From positions 490,163 to 554,162 of the forward strand of contig NZ_RKRK01000002.1 of the NCBI RefSeq assembly GCF_003815035.1: a stretch of 64,000 nucleotides of DNA, read 5' to 3'. This DNA comes from Abyssicoccus albus (GTDB taxonomy: Bacteria > Bacillota > Bacilli > Staphylococcales > Abyssicoccaceae). The stretch's first letter is position 1. Every line of letters begins with the position of its first letter. Positions 41,882-50,802 of this stretch are shown one piece after another. The notes beneath the pieces are model-generated. The model worked only from the letters and a program-made list of their open reading frames with translations. It had not been told where the DNA came from and did no database searches. The translations under genes and the position numbers were made by a program.

Positions 41882-43192
41882 ATGGAGAATCAACTGACTA
41901 AGAAAACATATGATAAATATGATGAAGAGCTTATTGAATCAATATTGCCAAATGGTTTAAAAGTAATCTTTTCAAAAAAGAAAGGCTTCCAAAAAAAATA
42001 TGCAACGATCACAACACCGTTTGGATCAACCGATCATCAATATTATGATCTTAATCTGAATGAGTTGATTACATTACCGCTAGGTGTTGCTCATTTTCTA
42101 GAGCACAAAATGTTTGAGAAAAAAGAAGGAGATATCTTTAAAAAGTTTTCAGAACTTGGTGCGAATGCAAATGCATTTACTTCATTTGATCGAACGAGCT
42201 ATCTCTTTAGTTGTGTAGACCATTTTGAAGAGAATTTGAAGTTACTTATAGATCTTGTTCAAGAACCATATTTCACACAAGATTCGATACAAAAAGAAAT
42301 TGGTATCATTGCTGAAGAAATTAAAATGTATCAAGATAGTCCTAATCATAAACATTTCTTTCAAACTTTAAATGCGCTTTATCCAAGCCATCCAATTAAA
42401 GATGATATCGCAGGGACGATTGAATCAATTCAAAAAATTAATCAAAAAATATTGTATGATATTCACAAATATTTTTATCATCCATCACAAATGGTGTTAA
42501 CGATTGTAGGTGACGTAGACATCCACAAAACAATCGATGTATTAAATAAACATATAAAGCAGTTACCTATAATTGAAGACCTTATTGAAAAAACAATCAT
42601 ACCACATGAAATAGCAATTCAATCTCAATACGTAGAACAATATGCGCCGATCACTCAACCAAAGATTATGCTCGCTTTGAAGTTAGACCCATATCGTTTA
42701 TCAACGGTCGACAAGTATAAACGTGAAATGGCGATGATGCTTGCTCTTGAGATGATATTCAGTGAACGGAGTGATTTTTATATTGAAAACCTTGAACAAC
42801 ATGTGATTGATGAATCATTTAAATATGGATTTATTGAAGAAAAAACATTCACTTATATGATGATATCAGCACGTACTAAGAATCTCGATTTATTTAAATC
42901 AAACGTTTACGAGACGATTGAAAAATTTTATCACAACGATGAGTTGTTCGAAGAAAAAATATTTACCAAATTAAAAAAAGAACTCATTGGTGATTTTATT
43001 ATAGGGCTAAATAGTCTTGAGTATATTGCAGACCAACTAACGAAACATTCCTTTGAGCAATTGGAATTTTATGAATTACTTGATGTGATTAATGAGCTTT
43101 CATTGAAATACATTGTAGATACATTTAAAGAGGTCATAGATGAAGGGCAATTTATAGAAAGTGTGTTGTTACCGAATGAGTCAAAAAAGTAG
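41882..43192 (+). CDS. ymfH: M16-family zinc peptidase YmfH
   Basis: A 436-residue insulinase-type peptidase with the inverted zinc site HFLEH (H71, E74, H75) and the downstream acid helix AEEIKMYQDSPNH (near 140). It supplies the catalytic half that YmfF lacks. AAGGAG lies before ATG 41882. Its 3' end overlaps ymfI by 17 nt. Related genes in lactic acid bacteria and bacilli are linked to peptide processing; no specific substrate can be stated. Confidence 0.9.
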   Translation: MENQLTKKTYDKYDEELIESILPNGLKVIFSKKKGFQKKYATITTPFGSTDHQYYDLNLNELITLPLGVAHFLEHKMFEKKEGDIFKKFSELGANANAFTSFDRTSYLFSCVDHFEENLKLLIDLVQEPYFTQDSIQKEIGIIAEEIKMYQDSPNHKHFFQTLNALYPSHPIKDDIAGTIESIQKINQKILYDIHKYFYHPSQMVLTIVGDVDIHKTIDVLNKHIKQLPIIEDLIEKTIIPHEIAIQSQYVEQYAPITQPKIMLALKLDPYRLSTVDKYKREMAMMLALEMIFSERSDFYIENLEQHVIDESFKYGFIEEKTFTYMMISARTKNLDLFKSNVYETIEKFYHNDELFEEKIFTKLKKELIGDFIIGLNSLEYIADQLTKHSFEQLEFYELLDVINELSLKYIVDTFKEVIDEGQFIESVLLPNESKK

Positions 43193-43886
43193 AGTCATTA
43201 TTGGTGGTACTAGTCATATCGGTTTTTCTATTGTGAATCAATTAAAGTCTGATCAGAAGGCCAATACCTTTGTTTCATATCGTAACCAAGACAAATTTAA
43301 TGAATTCTATGAGCATCATGATTTAACAGGCATTTATATCGATTTCAATGAACCGTTTCGAATGAATACGTTCGATCAAATGGAGCAAATAAATGAAGTG
43401 ATTATATGCTATGGTGAAGAATGGTTTGAATTATTTCATGAGTGCAATGGTAAAGCAATTGAACAGTATATCAATGCTTACATTACACAATTTACAATTA
43501 TGCTTACAGAATTTACACGAAGAATGATTCAACAAAAGTCAGGCAAAATCATATTAATTGGTTCTATCTTTGGTGAAGTGCCTGCAAGTTATGAAGCAAT
43601 ATATAGTAGTGTAAAGGCATATCAACATCAATTGATTAAGTCATTAGCGAAAGAGCTAGCACCGTCTAATGTTCAATGCTCAATTATTGCACCGGGTGTT
43701 GTAACGGGTGGTATGACGGACCGTTTAGATCGTGAAACGATTGATGTACTTAAAAGTGATATTCCTACCGGACAATTTGTGACGGCGGAAACAATTGCTG
43801 AATGGGTTGAATTTTTATTAAATCAATTAGATTTAAGTCATACGGGTCAAGTGATTTCATTAAATGGTGGTTGGCATATCCAGTAG
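43176..43886 (+). CDS. ymfI: Short-chain dehydrogenase/reductase YmfI
   Basis: A 236-residue SDR protein. The nucleotide-binding loop GGTSHIGFSI is near residue 10, the catalytic serine in LIGSIFGE (near 129), and YSSVK (Y and K) near 145. The end VISLNGGWHIQ is like FabG-type enzymes. It starts inside the ymfH 3' end (ATG 43176); the upstream in-frame codons from 43161 are less likely. Cofactor NAD(P)H is inferred; the substrate is unknown. It belongs to the ymfF-H-I-K cluster. Confidence 0.88.
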   Translation: MSQKSRVIIGGTSHIGFSIVNQLKSDQKANTFVSYRNQDKFNEFYEHHDLTGIYIDFNEPFRMNTFDQMEQINEVIICYGEEWFELFHECNGKAIEQYINAYITQFTIMLTEFTRRMIQQKSGKIILIGSIFGEVPASYEAIYSSVKAYQHQLIKSLAKELAPSNVQCSIIAPGVVTGGMTDRLDRETIDVLKSDIPTGQFVTAETIAEWVEFLLNQLDLSHTGQVISLNGGWHIQ

Positions 43887-43940
43887 TATTATATAATAGA
43901 GGTTGAACACTATATTTCTAAAGATGTTGAGGTGTAGTAA

Positions 43941-44759
43941 ATGATAAACATATATAGCGAACGGAATGATGAATGGTACTTAGAATATGAGCTCATAATT
44001 AACCGTGTTGGTTTATTAGGAGATATTTCATCGCTACTGGGAACACTTGGAATTACCATTAATACTATTAATGGGATAGATGACTCTAATCGTGGACTTC
44101 TCATTAGAACAGATTCAATTAACAAGATTAAGCGATTTGAACGAATTGCCAAACATATTGATGATATTGAAATTACTAAGATGAGAAGACCTGAGTTAAG
44201 AGATCGACTTGCTGTTAGACATGGAAAATATATTCATCGTGACTTTGGCAAACATAATCTATTTAAGTTTGAACGAACTGAACTTGGTATTTTAGTTGAT
44301 TTCTTTGCAGAGTTATTTAAAGAACCAGGACATAAATTAATCGGTGTAAGAGGAATGCCTAGAGTTGGAAAGACAGAATCTATTGTAGCAGGCAGTGTAT
44401 GTGCCAATAAGAAATGGTTATTTTTATCAAGTACGTTAATTAAACAAACGGTTAGAAACTCTTTATTAAAAGCTGAATATAACGATGAAAATATTTATAT
44501 TATTGACGGTGCAGTCACTGCTAAAACAAAAGATCAAAAGCATATCGACTTAGTCCATCAGGTAATGGAAAGAAATGCAGTAAAAGTGATAGAACACCCT
44601 GACTTATTTGTTCAAAAAACTCAGTATAAAATGGAAGACTTTGATTATATTGTTGAAATTAGAGCACATAAAGATGATCAAATTACATATGAAAAATTAA
44701 ATATTGAACAACATCATTGGCTTAGTAATGATGATGATATGTTTGGTTTTAATTTTTGA
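43941..44759 (+). CDS. ymfK: DUF3388 protein YmfK
   Basis: A 272-residue protein with an ACT-like N-terminal domain (YELIINRVGLLGDISSLLGT, about 14-33) and a nucleotide-binding loop GMPRVGKTES (near 138). This matches the YmfK/DUF3388 family of Bacilli, whose function is not established. AGGTG precedes ATG 43941 after a 54-nt gap from ymfI. A short hairpin and T-run follow. Confidence 0.85.
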   Translation: MINIYSERNDEWYLEYELIINRVGLLGDISSLLGTLGITINTINGIDDSNRGLLIRTDSINKIKRFERIAKHIDDIEITKMRRPELRDRLAVRHGKYIHRDFGKHNLFKFERTELGILVDFFAELFKEPGHKLIGVRGMPRVGKTESIVAGSVCANKKWLFLSSTLIKQTVRNSLLKAEYNDENIYIIDGAVTAKTKDQKHIDLVHQVMERNAVKVIEHPDLFVQKTQYKMEDFDYIVEIRAHKDDQITYEKLNIEQHHWLSNDDDMFGFNF

Positions 44760-44790
44760 TAGATAAGATAATGTTACACTAACATATAAG

Positions 44791-44814
44791 ATTCAATCAT
44801 TGATTGAATTTTTT
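44791..44814 (+). terminator. Terminator after ymfK
   Basis: ATTCAATC (44791-44798), loop ATT, GATTGAAT (44802-44809), then five T. The stem is AT-rich and fairly weak. Confidence 0.6.
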
Positions 44815-44870
44815 GTGTGTCTTATTGTAAATGACAAACCGATAGAAATAAACGACTAGGAATGATATCT

Positions 44871-45791
44871 ATGAAAAAAATTGGGCAAAAACTCAAAGCA
44901 AAAAGAGAATCACTTGGTATTACTTTACTTGATTTGCAGAATAAAACGAATATTAGTCGTGAGACAATTACTTATATTGAACAAAATGAATTTAACAAAA
45001 TTAAAAACAATCATTATTTGAATACAATGATTAAACGTTATGCAAAACATGTTCATTTAGATGGTGAAAAACTACTTCAAGATCATAAACATGAGCTACC
45101 CAAAGCTAAAAATATTGTCAATGAAACAGAAGTATTTGAGCAGACATCAAATCGTGAGCAAAGTAAGCAATACTCGAAATTTTTAAAATTTATAATAGGG
45201 CTAGTAGCATTATTATTAACTATTTTTTTACTATATGTCATTAGTTTCTCTATTTTTTCACCGACTAAAGATGAAGTATTCAATAACCAGACGGTTAATG
45301 ATCAATATAAAGATGTGGCGATTGATATAAAAGATAAAAAATCCGAGGAACTATCTAAAACTAAATCGAAAGAAACTAATGATCAATCTAAAATTAATGA
45401 AAATGAATCAAATTCTAAAGCGGAGAATGATAAGAAAAATAAAGAAAACAAAGAAGATGATGAAAAACAAGAAAAAGATGTAGCTATTGCATTTCAAACA
45501 TTCGATGGGAATCAGATTCATTATGACGTTGAAGCTGAAGAGGCACTGACGTTAGATATCCAGTCAGAAATATCAAACTGGGTTCAAGTCATTGATGAAA
45601 ATAATAAGACGCACTTTCAAGGTGAAATTACTTCGAAAAAAATTGAATTACCTAAGTCAGTCAAGACTGTAACGTTTATCTCTGGTAATTCGTCGAATAT
45701 GGTATTAAAACTGAATGGACAGGAAGTCAAAGAGCCATCCGAAGCGAGTAGTCTCATTACTAGACGTTATATATTTAATGTTAAAAAATGA
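44871..45791 (+). CDS. rodZ: RodZ-like cytoskeletal membrane protein (YmfM)
   Basis: A 306-residue bitopic protein. N-terminal Xre-type HTH (about 3-60, with LGITLLDLQNKTNISRETI), basic juxtamembrane region, a membrane helix at about 105-128, a Lys/Glu/Asn-rich extracytoplasmic linker (about 135-205), and a C-terminal DUF4115 beta domain. This is the RodZ layout, which ties MreB-type systems to cell shape in rods; its job in a coccus is less clear. ATG 44871 has AGGA nine nt upstream. pgsA follows closely. Confidence 0.88.
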   Translation: MKKIGQKLKAKRESLGITLLDLQNKTNISRETITYIEQNEFNKIKNNHYLNTMIKRYAKHVHLDGEKLLQDHKHELPKAKNIVNETEVFEQTSNREQSKQYSKFLKFIIGLVALLLTIFLLYVISFSIFSPTKDEVFNNQTVNDQYKDVAIDIKDKKSEELSKTKSKETNDQSKINENESNSKAENDKKNKENKEDDEKQEKDVAIAFQTFDGNQIHYDVEAEEALTLDIQSEISNWVQVIDENNKTHFQGEITSKKIELPKSVKTVTFISGNSSNMVLKLNGQEVKEPSEASSLITRRYIFNVKK

Positions 45792-45806
45792 TAGAGGAGA
45801 AAAAAG

Positions 45807-46388
45807 ATGAATATACCTAATCAGCTGACCGTTTTAAGAGTAATATTAATACCGTTATTTATCGTATTTGCATTAGCAAACTTTGGGTTCGGACAAATAG
45901 AAGTGTTATTTGGACAATCTATCCGTATCGAACAATTTATCGCAACATTGATCTTTATCTTTGCTTCTATTACTGATTTTATCGATGGTTACTTAGCAAG
46001 GAAGTGGAACCTTGTAACAAATATGGGGAAATTTCTAGATCCACTCGCAGATAAATTGTTAGTCGCATCAGGACTTATTGTATTGGTTGACTTAGAACTT
46101 ATTCCTTCTTGGATTGCGATCGTTATTATTGCAAGAGAATTTGCTGTAACAGGTCTAAGATTATTGTTAATAGAACAGGGAGAAGTCAGTTCAGCAGGTA
46201 ACCTTGGTAAATGGAAAACAACATTCCAGATGGTGAGTATGATCCTCATTTTATTTGGAGAACCGTTGTTTCAATTGATTCATATTCCTATTGGATCTAT
46301 TTTAATGTATGTTGCATTATTCTTTACAATTTTGTCTGGTGCTGAATATTTCTACAATGCAAAACATATATTTTCGAACAGTAAATAG
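45807..46388 (+). CDS. pgsA: CDP-diacylglycerol-glycerol-3-phosphate 3-phosphatidyltransferase
   Basis: A 193-residue membrane enzyme that makes phosphatidylglycerol phosphate from the CdsA product. The CDP-alcohol phosphotransferase signature is complete: D60-G-x2-A-R65, G74, D78 and D82 in [19 protein letters not shown] and PLADK. Four to six hydrophobic helices are seen. AGAGGAG precedes ATG 45807, 15 nt after rodZ. cinA, normally next, is missing. Confidence 0.96.
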   Translation: MNIPNQLTVLRVILIPLFIVFALANFGFGQIEVLFGQSIRIEQFIATLIFIFASITDFIDGYLARKWNLVTNMGKFLDPLADKLLVASGLIVLVDLELIPSWIAIVIIAREFAVTGLRLLLIEQGEVSSAGNLGKWKTTFQMVSMILILFGEPLFQLIHIPIGSILMYVALFFTILSGAEYFYNAKHIFSNSK

Positions 46389-46457
46389 TTTAAATTGTAT
46401 ATTTTGCTTAATAAATTTTTGATTTAGATTACTTTTAGATCAAAATTTCAAATATAG

Positions 46458-46504
46458 CAAACATAAGTTCGTGTTTACACTTGATAAACACGAACAAATG
46501 ATTT
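46458..46504 (+). promoter_or_regulatory. SOS (LexA) operator region of recA
   Basis: CAAACATAAGTTCG (46458-46471) differs at two positions from the Gram-positive SOS box CGAACATATGTTCG. A second, weaker box begins CGAACAAATG (46491-46504). Their inner halves form an 11-bp perfect inverted repeat (46467-46477 and 46485-46495) across the -35. Confidence 0.55.
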
Positions 46505-46509
46505 ATAGT
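46481..46509 (+). promoter_or_regulatory. Promoter for recA
   Basis: The -35 TTGATA (46481-46486) and -10 TATAGT (46504-46509) have a 17-nt spacer. The site overlaps the inverted repeat, so LexA binding there would block polymerase. The leader is about 100 nt. Confidence 0.6.
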
Positions 46510-46617
46510 AGGATTATAGAGAAACACATGCAATATGAAAAAAACTACAGTTTTTATGTAACGATTTAAACAATAGGCTTTGAATTAGCAATTTGAGACA
46601 AAATTGGAGGCGCAATT

Positions 46618-47673
46618 ATGGATAAGGATAGACAAAAAGCGATAGATACAGTCATTAAAAACATGGAAAAATCATTCGGTAAAGGAGCGGTGATGAAACT
46701 TGGCGATAATGCTAATCGAAAAGTTTCATCTACTTCAAGTGGCTCGATTACACTAGATAATGTGTTAGGTGTTGGTGGTTATCCTAAAGGTCGAATTATT
46801 GAAATTTATGGACCAGAAAGTTCTGGTAAAACAACTGTAGCACTTCATGCAATTGCAGAAGTTCAAAAAAATGGTGGACTTGCAGCATTTATCGATGCTG
46901 AACATGCATTAGATCCTGATTACGCTGAAAAATTAGGTGTAGATATTGATAATTTATATTTATCACAACCCGACCATGGTGAGCAAGGGTTAGAAATTGC
47001 AGAAGCGTTTGTACGAAGTGGTGCTGTTGATATCGTTGTTGTCGATTCTGTCGCAGCATTAACGCCTAAAGCTGAAATTGAAGGTGAAATGGGAGATACA
47101 CATGTTGGTTTACAAGCTAGACTAATGTCTCAAGCATTACGTAAGTTATCAGGTGCAATCTCAAAGAGTAATACGACAGCAATCTTTATTAATCAAATTC
47201 GTGAAAAAGTTGGAATCATGTTTGGTAATCCAGAAACAACACCAGGTGGGCGTGCACTGAAGTTCTATAGTTCAGTACGTCTAGAAGTACGTCGTGCAGA
47301 GCAATTAAAACAAGGTAATGACATTGTTGGGAATAGAACCAAAATTAAAGTTGTAAAAAACAAAGTAGCACCGCCATTTAGAGTGGCAGAAGTGGACATT
47401 ATGTATGGTGAAGGTATTTCTAGAGAAGGTGAAATTATAGATTTAGGTGTCGAGGCAGAAGTCATTCAAAAAAGTGGTGCATGGTACTCGTATAATGGAG
47501 AGCGATTAGGCCAAGGTAAAGAAAATGTTAAATCCCATTTCAAAGATCATCCAGAACTTGCGAATGAGATTGATCATAAGATTAGAGAAAGTTTAGGTAT
47601 TAATGAAAATAAATTAGACAAAGAAGAAGCGTTAGAGGAAGATATTAACTTATTTGAAGATAATGAATCTTAA
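46618..47673 (+). CDS. recA: Recombinase RecA
   Basis: A 351-residue strand-exchange ATPase and SOS co-protease. Walker [10 protein letters not shown] is at residues 65-73; the [17 protein letters not shown]1 area, the [10 protein letters not shown] motif and the acidic C-terminal tail are present. TTGGAGGCG precedes ATG 46618. The SOS boxes upstream imply induction through LexA; dprA in this window encodes a RecA loader. A strong terminator follows. Confidence 0.98.
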   Translation: MDKDRQKAIDTVIKNMEKSFGKGAVMKLGDNANRKVSSTSSGSITLDNVLGVGGYPKGRIIEIYGPESSGKTTVALHAIAEVQKNGGLAAFIDAEHALDPDYAEKLGVDIDNLYLSQPDHGEQGLEIAEAFVRSGAVDIVVVDSVAALTPKAEIEGEMGDTHVGLQARLMSQALRKLSGAISKSNTTAIFINQIREKVGIMFGNPETTPGGRALKFYSSVRLEVRRAEQLKQGNDIVGNRTKIKVVKNKVAPPFRVAEVDIMYGEGISREGEIIDLGVEAEVIQKSGAWYSYNGERLGQGKENVKSHFKDHPELANEIDHKIRESLGINENKLDKEEALEEDINLFEDNES

Positions 47674-47691
47674 GATTTTATCTGTATAAAA

Positions 47692-47727
47692 AAAGCCATC
47701 AATGTTTAACATTGATGGCTTTATTTG
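47692..47727 (+). terminator. Terminator after recA
   Basis: A 13-bp perfect stem AAAGCCATCAATG (47692-47704) with its complement (47710-47722), 5-nt loop and TATTTG tail. Confidence 0.88.
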
Positions 47728-47748
47728 TCACTTTATAAATTGTCAGTC

Positions 47749-47777
47749 TTGATTTTATAAATAAAGAAGATTACAAT
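47749..47777 (+). promoter_or_regulatory. Promoter for rny
   Basis: The -35 TTGATT (47749-47754) and -10 TACAAT (47772-47777) have a 17-nt spacer, between the recA terminator and rny. Confidence 0.6.
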
Positions 47778-47840
47778 TAAATCATATGATTTTATAATCA
47801 TAGAACAATGGCTAGATAAAGCAATAAGGGAGGTGTTTTG

Positions 47841-49400
47841 ATGGATCCATTAAGCATTATCCTAATTTTGCTCGGAGTAATTCTAGGTGTTGTTGCGGGA
47901 TATATAATTGCAAAACAAATGATTCATAAACAATTGCAACAATCTCGTCAATCTGCTGAACATATCATTGATGATGCAGAAAAAGAAGCGGATCGATTGT
48001 ATAAAGAGAAATTACTTGAAGCGAAAGAAAAAAACCAACAGTTAAAGGATGACTTTGATGAAGAGGTTAAATCTCGTCGTCAAGAATTTCAAAAACAAGA
48101 AACTCGCTTGCTTCAAAAAGAAGATAATCTAGATCGCCGTAGTGAAACACTTGATAAAAAAGATGAACTACTTGAATCTAAAGAAGCTAAAATTGAAGAA
48201 AAACAACAACTCGTAGATGCAAATGAAAGCAAAATTCAGGCATTGATTGATGAACAACAAAATGAATTTGCTCGCATCTCAGGTTTAACTCAACAAGAGG
48301 CAAGGGAAGAAGTTATTGCTAAAGTTGAACAAGAACTCACTGAAGATTTCCAGGTTATGTTGAATGAAAAGAAACAAGAATTTCAATATAAATCAGATGT
48401 GATGGCACAAGAACTCATTGCAACTGCAGCACAACGCTATGCAGCAGAATATACTTCTGAATCAACAGTATCGGTCGTTAATTTACCTTCTGATGATATG
48501 AAAGGTCGTATTATAGGACGTGAAGGCCGTAATATTAGAACGTTTGAAACATTAACAGGAGTAGATTTGATTATTGATGATACACCTGAAGCTGTTATTC
48601 TTTCTGGTTTTGATCCAATGAGAAGAGAAATTGCAAGAACGGCTTTGAACAATTTGGTTGAGGATGGTCGGATACATCCTGGCCGTATTGAAGAGATGGT
48701 TGATAAAGCAAGAAGTGATGTTGATAAAATGGTTCGTGAAGCAGGTGAACAAGCAACCTTCGAACTCGGCATTCATAATATGCATCCTGAATTGACGAAA
48801 ATACTTGGGCGAATGAAATATAGAACGAGTTATGGTCAAAATGTGTTAAAACATTCAATCGAAGTTGGTCATATAGCAGGAATGTTAGCCACTGAATTGA
48901 ACTTAGATGCAGCGATTGCGAAACGTGCAGGTTTGTTACACGATATCGGAAAAGCAATAGATCATGAAGTTGAAGGAAGTCACGTTGAGATTGGAGTTCA
49001 AGTGGCTAAACGTTATAATGAACATGATATCGTCATTAATGCAATTCATTCTCATCATGGTGACGTTGAACCAACGTCTACAATCAGTATTTTAGTTGCA
49101 GCAGCAGATGCATTAAGTGCGGCTAGACCAGGTGCAAGAAGAGAAACATTGGAAAATTACGTGAAGAGATTAGAATCATTGGAGAATATTTCAAATAGTT
49201 ATGATGGAGTAGAGAAAACTTATGCAATACAAGCGGGCCGAGAAATTCGTGTCATGGTTTCACCACACGACATTGATGATCGAGCTGCCCATCGTTTAGC
49301 ACGTGATATAAAAAATCAAATCGAAAATGAATTACAATATCCTGGACAAATTAAAGTGACTGTTGTTCGTGAGTTAAGAGCAATTGAGCATGCGAAATAA
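47841..49400 (+). CDS. rny: Ribonuclease Y
   Basis: A 519-residue membrane-anchored endoribonuclease that starts decay of many mRNAs. N-terminal membrane helix (about 2-24), long coiled coil (about 30-205), KH domain with [15 protein letters not shown] (near 222), then an HD domain with LLHDIGKA (HD near 367). The length equals the S. aureus protein. ATG 47841 follows GGGAGGTG; an in-frame TTG directly before it is less likely. With pnp and rnjB, three RNA-decay enzymes are encoded within 16 kb. Confidence 0.97.
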   Translation: MDPLSIILILLGVILGVVAGYIIAKQMIHKQLQQSRQSAEHIIDDAEKEADRLYKEKLLEAKEKNQQLKDDFDEEVKSRRQEFQKQETRLLQKEDNLDRRSETLDKKDELLESKEAKIEEKQQLVDANESKIQALIDEQQNEFARISGLTQQEAREEVIAKVEQELTEDFQVMLNEKKQEFQYKSDVMAQELIATAAQRYAAEYTSESTVSVVNLPSDDMKGRIIGREGRNIRTFETLTGVDLIIDDTPEAVILSGFDPMRREIARTALNNLVEDGRIHPGRIEEMVDKARSDVDKMVREAGEQATFELGIHNMHPELTKILGRMKYRTSYGQNVLKHSIEVGHIAGMLATELNLDAAIAKRAGLLHDIGKAIDHEVEGSHVEIGVQVAKRYNEHDIVINAIHSHHGDVEPTSTISILVAAADALSAARPGARRETLENYVKRLESLENISNSYDGVEKTYAIQAGREIRVMVSPHDIDDRAAHRLARDIKNQIENELQYPGQIKVTVVRELRAIEHAK

Positions 49401-49407
49401 TACAAAG

Positions 49408-49441
49408 AAAAGAACTCAAACAATTATGTTTGAGTTCTTTT
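49408..49441. terminator. Bidirectional terminator between rny and the small minus-strand gene
   Basis: A 15-bp stem (49408-49422 with 49427-49441), loop ATTA, A-rich on the left and T-rich on the right. It can serve both converging genes. Confidence 0.85.
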
Positions 49442-49467
49442 TTCGTTTGTTATATACAATTTTTAAA

Positions 49468-49689
49468 TTATGAATGTAAGTTCATTTCATCATCTCGTGT
49501 TGCGCGTAATGCGTTTGACGTTTCTTCTTCATCTCTTGCATGACGTGCGTACTTTTCTGCAACTTTATACGCAGTCAAATATAGTTCTAAAGCATCTTTT
49601 GCTTTATCTTCTAATGATTCTTTATCACTAGGATTAGCTTGTACGGCTAACTCTGCAAAATGTTTTGGATCAATTGAAATTGACATCAT
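49468..49689 (-). CDS. Small hypothetical protein, 73 residues
   Basis: I do not recognise this protein. It is soluble, strongly charged and probably helical: an N-terminal segment SISIDPKHFAELAVQANP, a helix rich in Lys, Glu and Ala, and the tail DEEETSNALRATRDDEMNLHS. There are no cysteines, membrane segments or known motifs. The start at 49689 (or 49686) has AGGAG at good distance on the minus strand, and a shared terminator lies past its stop, which supports a real gene. It lies opposite to all neighbours, between rny and ymdB. The coding call rests on the ribosome site, the terminator and the even composition. Confidence 0.7.
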   Translation of the reverse strand: MMSISIDPKHFAELAVQANPSDKESLEDKAKDALELYLTAYKVAEKYARHARDEEETSNALRATRDDEMNLHS

Positions 49690-49809
49690 GTCACTCCTAT
49701 ATAATAATTAAAATTTTAACTTGATTGTTAAATACCCCAATATATTACGGTCAAACATTTTTAAATTCATGTTATGATGAATAGGAAAATGCAAATAGGA
49801 GATTACAAT

Positions 49810-50592
49810 ATGAGAATTTTATTTATCGGAGATATTGTCGGACAACTTGGACGTAAAATATTAACATCTAAAATTAGCCAATTAAAGCAACAATATCAAC
49901 CAAACTTGATTATAGTGAATGGAGAAAATGCTGCACACGGTAGAGGTATCACTGAAAAAATTTATAAAGAAATGATGTCTATGGGTGTACATTGTGTGAC
50001 ACTCGGGAATCATGCGTATGGACAACGTGAACTTTATGAATTTATTGATGGTTCAAATATTGTTAGACCAGTCAATTATCCTGATAACAACCCTGGACAA
50101 GGGTATAAAATTATTAATTTTAATGGTCAACAATTAGCAATCGTCAACTTAGAAGGTCGTGCGCTAATGAATAATAATATAAATTGTCCATTTATGACGA
50201 TGGATCACTTGCTTGAAAATGAATTGAAAAATTCATCTCATATCTTTGTAGATTTTCATGCAGAAACGACAAGTGAGAAAATTGCGATGTCTCGTTATTT
50301 ATCATCACGTGTGTCCGCTGTTGTTGGAACACATACACATGTTCAAACAAATGATGCAAAAATTTTATCTAATCACACAGCTTATATGACAGATGTAGGT
50401 ATGACGGGTTTTCGTGATGGTGTAATTGGTGTTGAAGATGAAGGAATTATTTATCGTTTCACAACAAATATGCCTACAAAGCATATATATCCAACTGAAG
50501 GTTACGCAGAAATCAATGGTGTATTTGTTGAACTTGATTCAAAAGGAAGCGCAATAAAGATAGAAACAATTCATGAAGAAGAGAAGTTTTAA
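49810..50592 (+). CDS. ymdB: YmdB-family metallophosphoesterase (cyclic nucleotide phosphodiesterase)
   Basis: A 260-residue calcineurin-like phosphoesterase. Metal motifs: GDIVG (7-11), NGENAAHG (near 36), TLGNHAYG (near 63), then HAETTSEK (near 148) and GTHTHVQTND (near 176). The Bacillus YmdB hydrolyses 2',3'-cyclic nucleotides and affects biofilm and motility choices. ATG 49810 with AGGAGA seven nt upstream is preferred over the open-frame start at 49774. As in Bacillus it follows rny, though here a small opposite gene lies between. Confidence 0.93.
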   Translation: MRILFIGDIVGQLGRKILTSKISQLKQQYQPNLIIVNGENAAHGRGITEKIYKEMMSMGVHCVTLGNHAYGQRELYEFIDGSNIVRPVNYPDNNPGQGYKIINFNGQQLAIVNLEGRALMNNNINCPFMTMDHLLENELKNSSHIFVDFHAETTSEKIAMSRYLSSRVSAVVGTHTHVQTNDAKILSNHTAYMTDVGMTGFRDGVIGVEDEGIIYRFTTNMPTKHIYPTEGYAEINGVFVELDSKGSAIKIETIHEEEKF

Positions 50593-50802
50593 TCTATTTT
50601 AATCAAATGTGAAGAAATGAATTAAATGATACGTCACTATTTCATTTAAAGTCATAGTCGTAATGTACATTTTAAATAATAATTTTTGTTATTGAATAAT
50701 CACAAATCTAACGGATAAGACTTTTGAATGAAATCGTGAAGATCGTTAAATAAAAGGTATCAAATTTGTTAAAATAGAGATGAATTATTAGGAGGAGATT
50801 AA

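Noticed and set aside
48437-48957. Several open frames on the minus strand within rny
   Set aside because: They overlap each other in three frames over the KH/HD region of rny and have cysteine- and phenylalanine-rich shadow composition.
50593-50802. Regulatory element before korAB
   Set aside because: A TTAAATGA/TCATTTAA inverted repeat (50622-50649) has a 12-nt loop and no T-run, and no -35 stands at the right distance from the TAAAAT at 50770; not enough to call.
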